From contig JBIQHD010000004.1 of NCBI GenBank assembly GCA_044508835.1, positions 124,001 through 188,000 of the forward strand: 64,000 nucleotides of DNA, given 5' to 3'. Below, in pieces: positions 46,266 through 55,230 of this stretch (within the stretch, counting starts at the first letter, position 1; the number at the start of each line of letters is the position of its first letter). Under the pieces are notes generated by a model. It saw only the letters and a list, made by a program, of their open reading frames with translations. It was not told the origin of the DNA and ran no database searches. Position numbers and translations under genes: made by a program. This DNA is from JAKFDI01 sp044508835. GTDB lineage: Bacteria; Pseudomonadota; Gammaproteobacteria; Burkholderiales; Burkholderiaceae_C.

Positions 46266-46601
46266 ATGAAAGCTGCCCTACCGCCGTCTCCTGCCGCCGG
46301 CTGGCCCTGCGTCCGCGCGGGCCCGGCCGGTGTCGTGCTCTCGGTCAGCGTGGTGCCCGGTGCCAGTCGGACCGAACTGGTGGGCCTGCACGGCGACGCG
46401 CTGCGCGTGCGCCTCGCGGCGCCGCCGGTGGACGGCAAGGCCAACGAGGCCCTGCTCGGCTGGCTGGCCGATTCGCTCGGGCTGCCGAGGCGGCAGGTGG
46501 CGTTGCTGCGGGGCGCGAGCAGCCGCCGCAAGCAGGCGCTGGTGGAGACGGACGCCGGCCGCGTCCACGCATGGCTCGACGCCGCGCTCGGCGCGCGATG
46601 A
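46266..46601 (+). CDS. DUF167 (YggU-family) protein
   Basis: A 111-residue protein with the family core VSVVPGASRTELVGLHGDALRVRLAAPPVDGKANEALLGWLADSLG and VALLRGASSRRKQALVE. The family is universal and its fold is known, but its function is not. The gene stands between the H1-like gene and the convergent kinase gene and is likely transcribed alone. Confidence 0.9.
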   Translation: MKAALPPSPAAGWPCVRAGPAGVVLSVSVVPGASRTELVGLHGDALRVRLAAPPVDGKANEALLGWLADSLGLPRRQVALLRGASSRRKQALVETDAGRVHAWLDAALGAR

Positions 46602-46625
46602 GCGCGCCGGCATGAGCTGCGGTGC

Positions 46626-47531
46626 TCAGCCGAGCAGCGCGGCGCGGTCGATCGTGTGGTTCTGCCCGCCGCGACAGGCGATCTTGAGCGCGCCGAGGCG
46701 GTTGCCGAGCACGACGCAACGCTCGAGCGGCCAGCCGCGTTCCAGCCCGTAGAGCAGCGCGGCGCGGAAGGCGTCGCCGCAGCCGGTCGGGTCGACCACC
46801 TCGGTGGCCGCCACGCCCGGCACGTGCGTGCGTTGGCCCTGCTGCCAGATCTCGCAGCCCTGCGCGCCGAGGGTCACGACCACGCCCTGCAGGTGCGAGC
46901 GCGACAGCGATTCGAGGGTCTCGCCGGTGCGCTCGCACAGCATGCGGCCTTCGTAGTCGTTGACGGCCACCCAGGTGGCCTGCGCCACGAACCGCTTCAG
47001 CTCGGCGCCGTCGAACATCGGCAGGCCCTGGCCGGGGTCGAAGATGAAGGGCACGCCCGCGGCCTTCAGCTGGGCCGCGTGCTGCAGCATCGCGTCGCGG
47101 CCGTCGGGCGCGATGATGCCGATGGCCAAGTCCGCACCGTCCGGGACCGCGGTCTCGTGGGCGAACTGCATCGCCCCGGGATGGAAGGCGGTGATCTGGT
47201 TGTTGTCGGTGTCGGTGATGATGATGGCCTGCGCGGTGTAGCTCTCGGCCACGGTGCGCACGTAGGCGGTGCTCGCGCCCCAGGCGGCCAGGCGCTGCAG
47301 GTACTCGCCGCCGTCGCTGCCGAGCGCGGCCATCACCACCGGCTCGCCGCCCAGCGCCTTCAGCGAGTAGGCGATGTTGCCGGCGCAGCCGCCGAACTCG
47401 CGCCGCAGCGTGGGCACGAGGAACGACACGTTGAGGATGTGCACCTGCTCGGGAAGAATCTGCTGCGCGAAGCGGCCGGGGAAGGTGGTGATGGTGTCGA
47501 AGGCGAGGGAACCGCAGATCAGCGCCGGCAT
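46626..47531 (-). CDS. PfkB-family carbohydrate/nucleoside kinase
   Basis: A 301-residue kinase. The N-terminal sugar-binding part has GSLAFDTITTFPGRF and FGGCAGNIAYSLKALGG; the C-terminal signature DPTGCGDAFRAALLYGLERG carries the anion hole and catalytic Asp. Similar proteins in this gene context are annotated as adenosine kinases or ribokinases, but the substrate cannot be assigned from these motifs. It is the last gene of the accB-accC-prmA-DUF3426-pfkB run. Confidence 0.88.
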   Translation of the reverse strand: MPALICGSLAFDTITTFPGRFAQQILPEQVHILNVSFLVPTLRREFGGCAGNIAYSLKALGGEPVVMAALGSDGGEYLQRLAAWGASTAYVRTVAESYTAQAIIITDTDNNQITAFHPGAMQFAHETAVPDGADLAIGIIAPDGRDAMLQHAAQLKAAGVPFIFDPGQGLPMFDGAELKRFVAQATWVAVNDYEGRMLCERTGETLESLSRSHLQGVVVTLGAQGCEIWQQGQRTHVPGVAATEVVDPTGCGDAFRAALLYGLERGWPLERCVVLGNRLGALKIACRGGQNHTIDRAALLG

Positions 47532-47573
47532 GAGGAAAGCTCCGAGGAAAGGGTCGCGGGGGAACGGGGCGGC

Positions 47574-48521
47574 TCAGGGGTAGAACACTTCGACCGTGTA
47601 GCCGGCCACGGGCGTGGCGCCGGTCGAGAGCAGCAGCTGCAGGGCCGCTTCGGCGCCCGGCTGGATGACGCTCGGCGCCGAGCGGAAGTCCGCCGAGGTG
47701 AGCACGCGGCGCGCGACGAGCTGCCCTGACGCGTCGGTGAGGCTCAGCTCGATGGCCGGCAGCGCCACCAGCCACGCGCCGCGGTTGCGCAGCGTGACCG
47801 ACAGCCGGAAGCTCTCGGCCGTGCCGCTGTTGCGCGCCAGCGCGCTGCTCTCGACGGCGATGTCGTCGATGCGCCGCGGCGCGTCGATGCGGCAATCGAG
47901 CCAGGCGCAGCCGCGCGCGAGCAGGGGCCGCGCCGCCGGCCAGCGGGCGGCGATGGTGTCGCGGAACTGGTGGGCGACCTGCGCCGCCAGCACCGCCAGC
48001 AGGCCGAGCGCCGCGAGCGTCATCAGCAGGCGCGGCAGCGGCCGGCGGCGGCGCGCCTCGCGCTGCGCCTTGAGCATGAAGCCGGGCGTCGGCATGGGCT
48101 TGTCCTGCGGCTCGCCGTCCCCCTCGGGGTCGAACTGCGCGTCGGCGAAGTCGGTGCGGTCGCGCTCGGCCACGCCTTCGGCGGGCGAGCGCTGCACGTC
48201 GTCCTGCTCGGGCTGGAAGAAGCGCGAGGCGATGCGGTCTTCCTCGTCGAGCTCGGCGACGGTGGGCTGCTCGTCCTCGGCCGCCGTGGCCGCCGCCTCG
48301 AAGTGCGCCTCGCGCCGCTGCGCCAGCTCGGCGCGCACCTTGTCGGATTCCGCGGGCTCCCACTTCGGCGGCTGCTCGCGCGTGAGGTCGAACAGGCCTT
48401 CGAGCGCGTTGAAGACTTCGTCGCAGCGCCCGCAGCGCACCCAGCCTTCGGACACCTTGAGCTGGTCCTGCACCACACGGAAGATCGTGCCGCAGGCGGT
48501 GCAACGGGTGGCGAGGCTCAT
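47574..48521 (-). CDS. Zinc-ribbon DUF3426 membrane protein
   Basis: A 315-residue protein. The N-terminal MJ0042-type zinc ribbon is C-x2-C, 21 residues, C-x2-C (CTACGTIFRVVQDQLKVSEG and RCGRCDEVF). An acidic low-complexity stretch follows, one membrane helix (LLMTLAALGLLAVLAAQVAHQF, near 170), and a beta-rich periplasmic DUF3426 domain (RNSGTAESFRLSVTLRNRGAWLVALPAIELSL). It starts eight bases downstream of prmA and is probably co-transcribed. The function is unknown. Confidence 0.88.
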   Translation of the reverse strand: MSLATRCTACGTIFRVVQDQLKVSEGWVRCGRCDEVFNALEGLFDLTREQPPKWEPAESDKVRAELAQRREAHFEAAATAAEDEQPTVAELDEEDRIASRFFQPEQDDVQRSPAEGVAERDRTDFADAQFDPEGDGEPQDKPMPTPGFMLKAQREARRRRPLPRLLMTLAALGLLAVLAAQVAHQFRDTIAARWPAARPLLARGCAWLDCRIDAPRRIDDIAVESSALARNSGTAESFRLSVTLRNRGAWLVALPAIELSLTDASGQLVARRVLTSADFRSAPSVIQPGAEAALQLLLSTGATPVAGYTVEVFYP

Positions 48522-48528
48522 GGGCAAA

Positions 48529-49443
48529 TCATGCCATCGGGGCTGGCGGGAAGGCGGCCGTCATCAGGATCCAGCCGTCCTCGGCGTCGCCGACCGACAA
48601 CTCGCACCACGGCGCGTAGGCGGCCCGCAGCTCATCGGCCTGGCGTTCCAGGATGCCGGCGAGCACCAGGTCGCCGCCGGGCTCGACGTGCGCGCACAGC
48701 AGCGGCGCGAGCAGCTTGAGCGGGCTCGCGAGGATGTTGGCGAGCACCAGCGGGTAGGCGCCGCGCGCCTGCCCGGGCAGGCCGGCGTTCAGCGCGACGC
48801 CGTTGGCCTGCGCGTTGGCCTGCGTCGATTCGACGGCGGCGGGGTCGATGTCGACCGCGTCGACGCCGCGCGCGCCGTGCAGCGCCGCGCCGATGGCGAG
48901 GATGCCCGAGCCGCAGCCGTAGTCGAGCACGCGGTGCCAGCGGGCGCGGCGCTCGCCGCCCTGCCGCGCGATCCAGCGCAGGCACATGCGCGTGGTCGGG
49001 TGCGTGCCGGTGCCGAAGGCGAGGCCCGGGTCGAGGCGGATCACCGTCGTGGCCGCGGCGGGGGCCTCGTGCCAGCTCGGCACGATCCAGAAATCGGGCG
49101 TGACGTCCACCGGCGCGAACTGCGACTGCGTGAGCCGCACCCAGTCCTGCTCGGGCACCGGCGCGAGCGCCTGCACGCTCACGCCGGCGGCCCAGTCCTG
49201 GGCCAGCAGCAGGGTGGCGGCTTCGGTGGCGGCCTCGTTCGATTCGAAGAGCGCCCGCACGATGGAGCGGTTCCAGCCGCCGCGCGGCGCCGGCATGCCC
49301 GGCTCGCCGAAGAGCGCGTGCTCGGCCTCGGTGTCGGCGTCGGCGTCCTCCACCGAGACGGCGAGCGCGCCGAGCTCGTCGGCCAGCGCGTCGGAAACGG
49401 CCTCGACGACGTCCTCCGGCGCGATCAGCAGCAGCTCGACCAT
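48529..49443 (-). CDS. prmA: Ribosomal protein L11 methyltransferase
   Basis: A 304-residue SAM-dependent enzyme that trimethylates L11. The N-terminal substrate-binding domain is followed by the methyltransferase core with LDPGLAFGTGTHPTTRMCL, the SAM motif VLDYGCGSGILAIGAA, and VLANILASPLKLLAPLL. The length and motifs are normal for the family. It lies seven bases downstream of accC, a conserved neighbour pair in Burkholderiales. Confidence 0.95.
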   Translation of the reverse strand: MVELLLIAPEDVVEAVSDALADELGALAVSVEDADADTEAEHALFGEPGMPAPRGGWNRSIVRALFESNEAATEAATLLLAQDWAAGVSVQALAPVPEQDWVRLTQSQFAPVDVTPDFWIVPSWHEAPAAATTVIRLDPGLAFGTGTHPTTRMCLRWIARQGGERRARWHRVLDYGCGSGILAIGAALHGARGVDAVDIDPAAVESTQANAQANGVALNAGLPGQARGAYPLVLANILASPLKLLAPLLCAHVEPGGDLVLAGILERQADELRAAYAPWCELSVGDAEDGWILMTAAFPPAPMA

Positions 49444-49450
49444 GGCGGGC

Positions 49451-50800
49451 CTAGCGCTTGTGCTGGCTCATCCAGCCTTCGAGGTAGTGGATGCTGGTGC
49501 CGCCCTCGACGAACTTGGCGTCGACCATCAGCTCGCGGTGCAGCGGGATGTTGGTCTGGATGCCCTCGACCACCGTCTCCGACAGCGCGATGCGCATGCG
49601 CGCGAGCGCCTGCTCGCGGGTGTCGCCGTGCACGATGATCTTGCCGATCATCGAGTCGTAGTTCGGCGGCACGAAGTAGTTGGTGTAGATGTGCGAGTCG
49701 ACGCGGATGCCCGGCCCGCCCGGCGCGTGCCACACGCTGATGCGCCCGGGCGAGGGCGTGAACTTGTACGGGTCCTCGGCGTTGACGCGGCACTCGATCG
49801 AATGGCCGCGCATCTGGATCTGCCGCTGCGTGAACGGCAGCTTCTCGCCGGCGGCCACGCGGATCTGCATCTGCACGATGTCGATGCCGGTGACGAGCTC
49901 GGTCACCGGGTGCTCGACCTGCACGCGGGTGTTCATCTCGATGAAGTAGAACTCGCCGTTCTCGTACAGGAACTCGAAGGTGCCCGCGCCCCGGTAGCCG
50001 ATGCGCTTGCAGGCGGAGGCGCAGCGCTCGCCGATCTTCTCGATCACGCGGCGCGGGATGCCCGGCGCCGGGGCCTCCTCGATGATCTTCTGGTGGCGCC
50101 GCTGCATCGAGCAGTCGCGCTCGCCGAGCCAGACCGCGTTCTTGTGCTGGTCGGCCATGATCTGGATCTCGATGTGCCTCGGGTTCTCGAGGAACTTCTC
50201 CATGTACACGGCCGGGTTGCCGAAGGCCGCGCCCGCCTCGGTGCGCGTGGTCTGCACCGCGTTGACCAGCGCCGCCTCGGTGTGCACCACCCGCATGCCG
50301 CGCCCGCCGCCGCCGCCGGCCGCCTTGATGATCACCGGGTAGCCGATGCTGCGGGCGATGCGCACGATCTCCTTCGGGTCCTCGGGCAGCGCGCCCTCGG
50401 AGCCCGGCACGCAGGGCACCCCCGCCTTGATCATGGCCTGCTTGGCCGAGACCTTGTCGCCCATCGTGCGGATGGATTCGGGCGTCGGGCCGATGAAGGT
50501 GAAGCCGCTGCGCTCCACGCGCTCGGCGAAGTCGGCGTTCTCGGAGAGGAAGCCGTAGCCGGGGTGGATGGCCTCGGCGTCCGTCACCTCGGCCGTGGCG
50601 ATGATCGCCGGCATGTTGAGGTAGCTCTGGGCCGAGGCCGCGGGGCCGATGCACACCGCCTCGTCGGCGAGCTTGACGTACTTGGCGTCGCGGTCGGCCT
50701 CGGAGTAGACGATGACCGAATGCACCCCGAGCTCGCGGCATGCGCGCTGGATCCGCAGGGCGATTTCGCCTCGGTTGGCGATCAGGATCTTCTTGAACAT
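49451..50800 (-). CDS. accC: Biotin carboxylase subunit of acetyl-CoA carboxylase
   Basis: A 449-residue ATP-grasp enzyme that carboxylates the biotin of AccB. Motifs include ILIANRGEIALRIQRACRELG, the Gly-rich flap KAAGGGGGRGMRVV, ERDCSMQRRHQKIIEEAP, FIEMNTRVQVEHPVTE and GHSIECRVNAEDP. It starts 10 bp after accB and is co-transcribed with it. Confidence 0.97.
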   Translation of the reverse strand: MFKKILIANRGEIALRIQRACRELGVHSVIVYSEADRDAKYVKLADEAVCIGPAASAQSYLNMPAIIATAEVTDAEAIHPGYGFLSENADFAERVERSGFTFIGPTPESIRTMGDKVSAKQAMIKAGVPCVPGSEGALPEDPKEIVRIARSIGYPVIIKAAGGGGGRGMRVVHTEAALVNAVQTTRTEAGAAFGNPAVYMEKFLENPRHIEIQIMADQHKNAVWLGERDCSMQRRHQKIIEEAPAPGIPRRVIEKIGERCASACKRIGYRGAGTFEFLYENGEFYFIEMNTRVQVEHPVTELVTGIDIVQMQIRVAAGEKLPFTQRQIQMRGHSIECRVNAEDPYKFTPSPGRISVWHAPGGPGIRVDSHIYTNYFVPPNYDSMIGKIIVHGDTREQALARMRIALSETVVEGIQTNIPLHRELMVDAKFVEGGTSIHYLEGWMSQHKR

Positions 50801-50810
50801 CGAGCCGGTC

Positions 50811-51272
50811 TCACTCGATGATGAACAGCGCCTGCCCGAATTCGACCGCCTGGCCGTTCTCGACGCAGATGCGGGTGACGGTGCCGGACTTGTCGGCCTC
50901 GATCTCGTTCATGATCTTCATCGCTTCGATGATGCAGATCGGCTCGCCTTCCTTGACCTGGCTGCCGATCTCCACGAAGGCCTTGGCGCCCGGGCTCGAC
51001 GAGCGGTAGAAGGTGCCGACCATTGGCGAGGTGATGGTGTGCCCGGTGGGGGCGGGCGGCGGCGCCTCGGCGGCGACGGGTGCCGCGGCGGCGGCGGCCG
51101 GCGCGGGCACGGCCTGCATCGGCGGCGCGGCGTAGTGGATCTGCGGGGCGGGGGCGGCCGGCTCGGCCTTGACGATGCGCACCTTGCCGTCGGCTTCGGT
51201 GATTTCCAGTTCCGAGATGTTCGATTCGGAGACGAGGTCGACGAGTGTCTTGAGCTTGCGAAGGTCCATCAC
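50811..51272 (-). CDS. accB: Biotin carboxyl carrier protein of acetyl-CoA carboxylase
   Basis: A 153-residue carrier. An N-terminal helical region and an Ala/Pro linker lead to the biotinyl domain with the biotin Lys119 in IIEAMKIMNEIEAD. AGGAGA lies upstream of the ATG. As the first gene of the operon it is preceded by 309 bp of noncoding DNA. Confidence 0.96.
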   Translation of the reverse strand: MMDLRKLKTLVDLVSESNISELEITEADGKVRIVKAEPAAPAPQIHYAAPPMQAVPAPAAAAAAPVAAEAPPPAPTGHTITSPMVGTFYRSSSPGAKAFVEIGSQVKEGEPICIIEAMKIMNEIEADKSGTVTRICVENGQAVEFGQALFIIE

Positions 51273-51581
51273 GGTCTCCTGGATGCTGCGCGAACGCCGC
51301 CGCGAAGGGGCAGGTTCCGCCGTCGTGCGTGTGAAAGTGTCGAAAGTGCGAGGTGCGGGCGAAGAACCGTGGTTCCTGGCCCTGCAGGCCGAGAGCCTGG
51401 CTTCTGCCGTGAATTGCCGCGAATTGTGCGCAATTCAGGCGCCCCGGCGAAACAGCCCGCCGCGGTTCCGAAATGCCGGCCGAATGGCGTGCTGTCGGTC
51501 GAGTCTGGCGATTGTGCGTGTGAAGGAAGCGACTTTACGCCATTTGGCAGCAGTTCCCGCGGATATGGCTGACGGTGAGTC
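51273..51581. promoter_or_regulatory. Noncoding region upstream of accB
   Basis: These 309 bp separate the 3' end of the tlpA-like gene from accB and contain no convincing gene. The clearest structure is GAATTG (51411-51416), GAATTG (51421-51426) and CAATTC (51431-51436), three AATT cores spaced exactly 10 bp apart, the last two forming an inverted repeat with a 4-bp loop. This may be a regulatory site of the fatty-acid synthesis operon. No clear -35/-10 pair for accB was found. Confidence 0.5.
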
Positions 51582-52112
51582 TCAGCCGGTGCCGAAGCGG
51601 TCAGCCCAGGCGGCGAGGTCCTCCGGCTTGATCTCCCCGGCCTTGCGCGCCCGGATCGCGCCGCGGCGGTCGGCGACGACGGTGAACGGCAGGCCGCCCA
51701 TGTGGTTGCCGAGCTGCCGGCTGAGCGCGATGCCTTCGGTGCCGGCCATGGCGATCGGGAAGCCGACCCCGAGCCGCGCGACGAACTCGGCGACCGCGGC
51801 TTCCTTGTCGACGGCGATGCCCACCACTTCCCAGCCGCGCGCCGCGTGATCGGCGCGGAAGCGGTCGAGCATCGGCATCTCGCGCACGCAGGGGGCGCAC
51901 CAGGTCGCCCAGAAGTTGACGATGAGCGGGCGCCCGCGCAGCGCCGCCATGTCCAGGCGCCCGCCGCCGAGGCGCTCGAAGCCGGAGCGCCACAGCGCCG
52001 CCTCCGACTCCCGCTCGGCGCCCGCGGCCTCGTCGCGCAGCCGCAGCACGACGCCCGCGCCGACGGCCACGGCGCCGGCGGCCGCCACGCCGATCCAGAC
52101 GCGGCGTCTCAT
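51582..52112 (-). CDS. TlpA-like thioredoxin-fold protein
   Basis: A 176-residue redoxin with an N-terminal membrane anchor or signal (VWIGVAAAGAVAVGAGVVL). The thioredoxin fold has the active site NFWATWCAPCVREMPML (C-A-P-C), then VVGIAVDKEAAVAEFVARLGVGFPIAMAG and GGLPFTVVADRRGAIRARKAGEI. It should act in the periplasm as a thiol-disulfide reductant, for example in cytochrome c or cofactor assembly. Its start overlaps the upstream hypothetical gene by ATGA. Confidence 0.9.
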   Translation of the reverse strand: MRRRVWIGVAAAGAVAVGAGVVLRLRDEAAGAERESEAALWRSGFERLGGGRLDMAALRGRPLIVNFWATWCAPCVREMPMLDRFRADHAARGWEVVGIAVDKEAAVAEFVARLGVGFPIAMAGTEGIALSRQLGNHMGGLPFTVVADRRGAIRARKAGEIKPEDLAAWADRFGTG

Positions 52113-52711
52113 GGCGCCTCCCCGGCCATCAGGCGGCGCAGCGCGGCCAGGTCGCCGCGCGGTGGGCGGCCGCGCGCGTCGGGCTTGAGCGCGCCGCGCA
52201 GGTCGTCGTGGTCGAGCACGCTCAGGTGCACGGTCACGGTTTCGCCGAGCGCGGCGCTGGGCGTGGCGATGCTCAGCACGTCGACCGGCTCGCCCCGCGG
52301 GCCGGGCAGGGTGCCCACGTCGTAGTCCACGTGCTGGCCGATGAGGGCGATCTCGGCGGCCTTGGAGTCGTCGCAGAACAGCTGGATGTGCACGCTGTTG
52401 AGCCGCGTGGCGGTGCCGCGCCAGACCGCGCCGGTGAGGTGCGGGCGGAATTCGGCCAGCCGCTGCATCCACAGGGCCGCCACCTCGCGCAGCGCGGCAA
52501 GCTCGGCCGGCTGGGTGCCGGCGCAGAAGAGGTCGAGGTAGGCGCGCACCTCGTCTTCCACGGCGTCGTTGCTGGGAAGCTCCGGCTGGCGCACGCTGCG
52601 CCGGCCGAGGTCGCGCACGGCGCGGCGCTTGGCCGGGCCGTATTCCATGCCTTCTTCCACCACCAGCCGGGCGGCGGCGGCGGCGATCTCGGCGCTGAGG
52701 GAGGAAGCCAT
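52109..52711 (-). CDS. Conserved hypothetical protein
   Basis: A 200-residue soluble protein without a recognisable motif. The N-terminal third is basic and helical (AAAAARLVVEEGMEYGPAKRRAVRDLG). The middle has ALREVAALWMQRLAEFRPHLTGAVWRGTATRLNSVHIQLFCDD, and the end is acidic/basic with HLSVLDHDDLRGALKPD. The LNSVHIQLFCDDSKAAEIAL stretch faintly recalls a nucleotidyltransferase fold, but no catalytic pattern is visible. It lies between mtgA and the tlpA-like gene, overlapping the latter, so it probably belongs to the same transcript. Function unknown. Confidence 0.75.
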   Translation of the reverse strand: MASSLSAEIAAAAARLVVEEGMEYGPAKRRAVRDLGRRSVRQPELPSNDAVEDEVRAYLDLFCAGTQPAELAALREVAALWMQRLAEFRPHLTGAVWRGTATRLNSVHIQLFCDDSKAAEIALIGQHVDYDVGTLPGPRGEPVDVLSIATPSAALGETVTVHLSVLDHDDLRGALKPDARGRPPRGDLAALRRLMAGEAP

Positions 52712-52743
52712 CGTCGGGTCGTGCGGTTCGGGTTGCGGTGGCG

Positions 52744-53508
52744 TCAGGGCACGTCCACCGCCCCCATGCGGGCCTGCACGGTGGCGGCGCGTCCGCTGAC
52801 GTAGGCGGAGTTCGGGCGCTTCTCGAAGCGCCGGGGCGCGGGCAGCATCACCGCCAGCCGCGCCGCGGCGTTGGGGCCGAGTCGCGCGGCGCTCGAGCGG
52901 TGGTAGTGCCGCGCCGCCGCCTCGGCGCCGAACAGGCCTTCGCCCCATTCGACGTTGTTGAGGTAGATCTCGAGGATGCGCCGCTTGGGCAAGGTCGCCT
53001 CCAGCATGAAGGTGATCAGCATCTCCTGCCCCTTGCGCGCCAGGTTGCGCTCGCCGGCGAGGAACAGGTTCTTGGCCAGCTGCTGGGTGATGGTGGAGCC
53101 GCCCACGAGTCTGACCGCCGCGGGAGCCCGCGCCGGGGCCGCGGTCTTGGCGGCGGACTGCTCGTTCAGGCGCTGCGCCCGCGCCTCGGCCCGCTGGTTG
53201 CGCTCCCACGCACGCTCCAGCGCATCCCATTCGACGCCGCTGTGCTCCGAGAACCCCGCGTCCTCCGAGGCGATGACGGCACGCTTGAGGTGGTTGGAGA
53301 TGGCCGCGTAGTCGACCCATTGCTGGGCCCAGGGGATGCGGCCCTGCGTGGCGAGCAGGCGCCAGGCCTCCGAGCGCTGGAAGCTCGTCGACTGCGGGTC
53401 GACCCCGCGCATCAGCGCCACCCGCCCGAGGAAGTACAGCTGCAGCGCCAGTGCGCAGACGAACAGCAGCGCGGCCAGCCGCCCCAGGTGGCGCAGGGCG
53501 GTCTTCAC
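52744..53508 (-). CDS. mtgA: Monofunctional biosynthetic peptidoglycan transglycosylase
   Basis: A 254-residue GT51 enzyme that polymerises lipid II in the periplasm. The GTG start at 53506-53508 overlaps the aroE stop as GTGA. One N-terminal membrane helix precedes the domain. The catalytic Glu is in VIASEDAGFSEHSGVEW, with GGSTITQQLAKNLFLAGERNLARKGQEM and ILEIYLNNVEWGEGLFGAEAA. An Ala/Arg-rich insert lies between the first two motifs. Confidence 0.94.
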   Translation of the reverse strand: MKTALRHLGRLAALLFVCALALQLYFLGRVALMRGVDPQSTSFQRSEAWRLLATQGRIPWAQQWVDYAAISNHLKRAVIASEDAGFSEHSGVEWDALERAWERNQRAEARAQRLNEQSAAKTAAPARAPAAVRLVGGSTITQQLAKNLFLAGERNLARKGQEMLITFMLEATLPKRRILEIYLNNVEWGEGLFGAEAAARHYHRSSAARLGPNAAARLAVMLPAPRRFEKRPNSAYVSGRAATVQARMGAVDVP

Positions 53509-54356
53509 GGCGCGGGGCGGTCCATGCGCGCGCGCAGCGCCGCGAGCACCGCGGCCGTGGCCGGGCGCACGCCGCGCCACACGAAGAAGGCCTCGGCGGC
53601 CTGCTCGACCAGCATGCCCAGCCCGTCGCGCGCGGTGGCGCCGTGGCGCGCGGCCCAGTCGAGGAAGGGCCGGGCCGCCGGGCCGTACATCATGTCGAGC
53701 GCCAGCGTGCCGGCGCGCAGCACCGCCGGCGGCACCGGGACCGCGGCGCCCTGCAGGCTGCTGGCGCTGGCGTTGACCACCACGTCGAAGGCGGCGCCGG
53801 GGTCGTCGAGCGGGGCGCTGCGCAGGCCGGCGCCGTGCGCGCGCGCCACCGCCGCGTGGCGCTGCGCCAGCGCCTCGGCGCGCGCCACGGTGCGGTTGGC
53901 GATCACCACCTCGCCGGGCCGCGCCGCAAGCAGGGGCCCCAGCGCGCCCGAGGCGCCGCCGCCGGCGCCGATGACCAGCACGCGCCGGCCGGCCAGCGGC
54001 ACGCCGGCGTTGTCCTCGATGTCGCGCCGCAGGCCGGCGCCGTCGGTGTTGTCGGCGAACCAGCCGCCGTCGTCGAAGCGCAGCAGGTTGGCCGCCTGCG
54101 CCAGCTCGGCGCGCTCGCTGCGGCGCGCGGCCAGGGCGAAGGCGTCGAACTTGAAGGGCACGGTGACGTTGCAGCCGCGCCCGCCGCCGGCGGCGAAGCC
54201 GCGCACCGTGGCCTCGAAGGCGTCCAGCGGGCACAGCAGGCGGCCGTAGTCGACCTGCTCGCCGGTGGCCTGCGCGAACTGCGCGTGGATGAAGGGCGAC
54301 TGGCTGTGCTCGACCGGGTGGCCGGCGACGACGTAGCGGTCCGGGGTCGCGTTCAT
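53505..54356 (-). CDS. aroE: Shikimate dehydrogenase
   Basis: A 283-residue NADP enzyme reducing 3-dehydroshikimate. Substrate residues are in AGHPVEHSQSPFIHAQFA, the catalytic Lys in NVTVPFKFDAF and the Asp in ADNTDGAGLRRDI. The cofactor loop is VLVIGAGGGASGAL with NRTVARAE. It is translationally linked to the TonB-like gene upstream and mtgA downstream by 4-bp overlaps. Confidence 0.95.
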   Translation of the reverse strand: MNATPDRYVVAGHPVEHSQSPFIHAQFAQATGEQVDYGRLLCPLDAFEATVRGFAAGGGRGCNVTVPFKFDAFALAARRSERAELAQAANLLRFDDGGWFADNTDGAGLRRDIEDNAGVPLAGRRVLVIGAGGGASGALGPLLAARPGEVVIANRTVARAEALAQRHAAVARAHGAGLRSAPLDDPGAAFDVVVNASASSLQGAAVPVPPAVLRAGTLALDMMYGPAARPFLDWAARHGATARDGLGMLVEQAAEAFFVWRGVRPATAAVLAALRARMDRPAP

Positions 54357-55219
54357 CGGTTGCCGGCGTCCGGGGCGCTCAGCGTGGTGGCGAGGCCTTC
54401 GTCGCGCGTGAAGCGGAAGCGCGAGGTGATGACGAGCTGGTCGGCCTGGCGCCGCATCTCCTGCGTGAAGGGGCCGAACGGCGCCGCGGCCATGACGATG
54501 GCCACCGCCTGCCGGTCGAGCGTCTTCGAGGGCGAGGGGCGCACCACGTCGGTCTCGACCACGCTGCCGTCGAAGTTGACCGTCACGTTCATCACCAGCT
54601 CGCCGTAGAGCTTGCGGCCGTTGTGTTCGGGGAAGTTGCGGGTGCCGCGGTCCTCGATCTTGCGGCGCAGGCCGTCGTAGTAGATGGCGTACACCGCCTC
54701 CTTGGTCGCGGGGCTGATGTAGCGCTTCTTCGGGCGGGCGTTCTCCTCGTTGATGCGCTTCTCGATCTCGGCCAGCAGCTGCAGCAGCTGGCGGCGCTTC
54801 TCCTCCTCGTCGCGCGCGGTGTCGCTGCCTTCGTCGCGGCGCGGGTCGGGCGGCGGCAGCAGGGCCAGCTCGCGGCGCACCTGCGCCAGCAGCCGCTGCT
54901 GCGCCTGCTGCAGCTGCTCGATCTGCTTGTGCGCCTGCTCGGCCGATTCGCCCACCTCGATCAGCGCCGAAGGCGGCAGCGGCGAGGTGGCGCGCCCGCG
55001 TTCGGCCTCGCCGCCGCCGGCGAGGTTGGCCTGCGCGATGGCCTGCGCCTTCACCGGCGCCTCGGCCGAGCGCGAGTTCACGAGGATCACCTCCAGCGGC
55101 GTGTCCTCGAACAGCCGGTCGAAGCCGGCCGGGTCGGCGAAGCGCAGGCCGAGCAGCGCGCCGTGCACCGCGAGCGACGCGCCGATCGCGAGCTGCAGGG
55201 TCGACAGCCGGGCGAACAT
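54353..55219 (-). CDS. TonB-family energy transducer-like protein
   Basis: A 288-residue protein. An N-terminal membrane helix (LQLAIGASLAVHGALLGLRF) is followed by a charged helical region (about 90-170, with heptad-like Gln/Leu/Glu) and a C-terminal TonB-like domain (LYGELVMNVTVNFDGSVVETDVVRPSPSKTLDRQAVAIVMAAAPFGPF). The Pro-rich spacer of classical TonB is weak. No exbB/exbD gene is nearby. The location between rnb and aroE is conserved in relatives. A role in envelope energy transduction or scaffolding is an inference. Confidence 0.85.
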   Translation of the reverse strand: MFARLSTLQLAIGASLAVHGALLGLRFADPAGFDRLFEDTPLEVILVNSRSAEAPVKAQAIAQANLAGGGEAERGRATSPLPPSALIEVGESAEQAHKQIEQLQQAQQRLLAQVRRELALLPPPDPRRDEGSDTARDEEEKRRQLLQLLAEIEKRINEENARPKKRYISPATKEAVYAIYYDGLRRKIEDRGTRNFPEHNGRKLYGELVMNVTVNFDGSVVETDVVRPSPSKTLDRQAVAIVMAAAPFGPFTQEMRRQADQLVITSRFRFTRDEGLATTLSAPDAGNR

Positions 55220-55230
55220 GCGCGCCCCCC

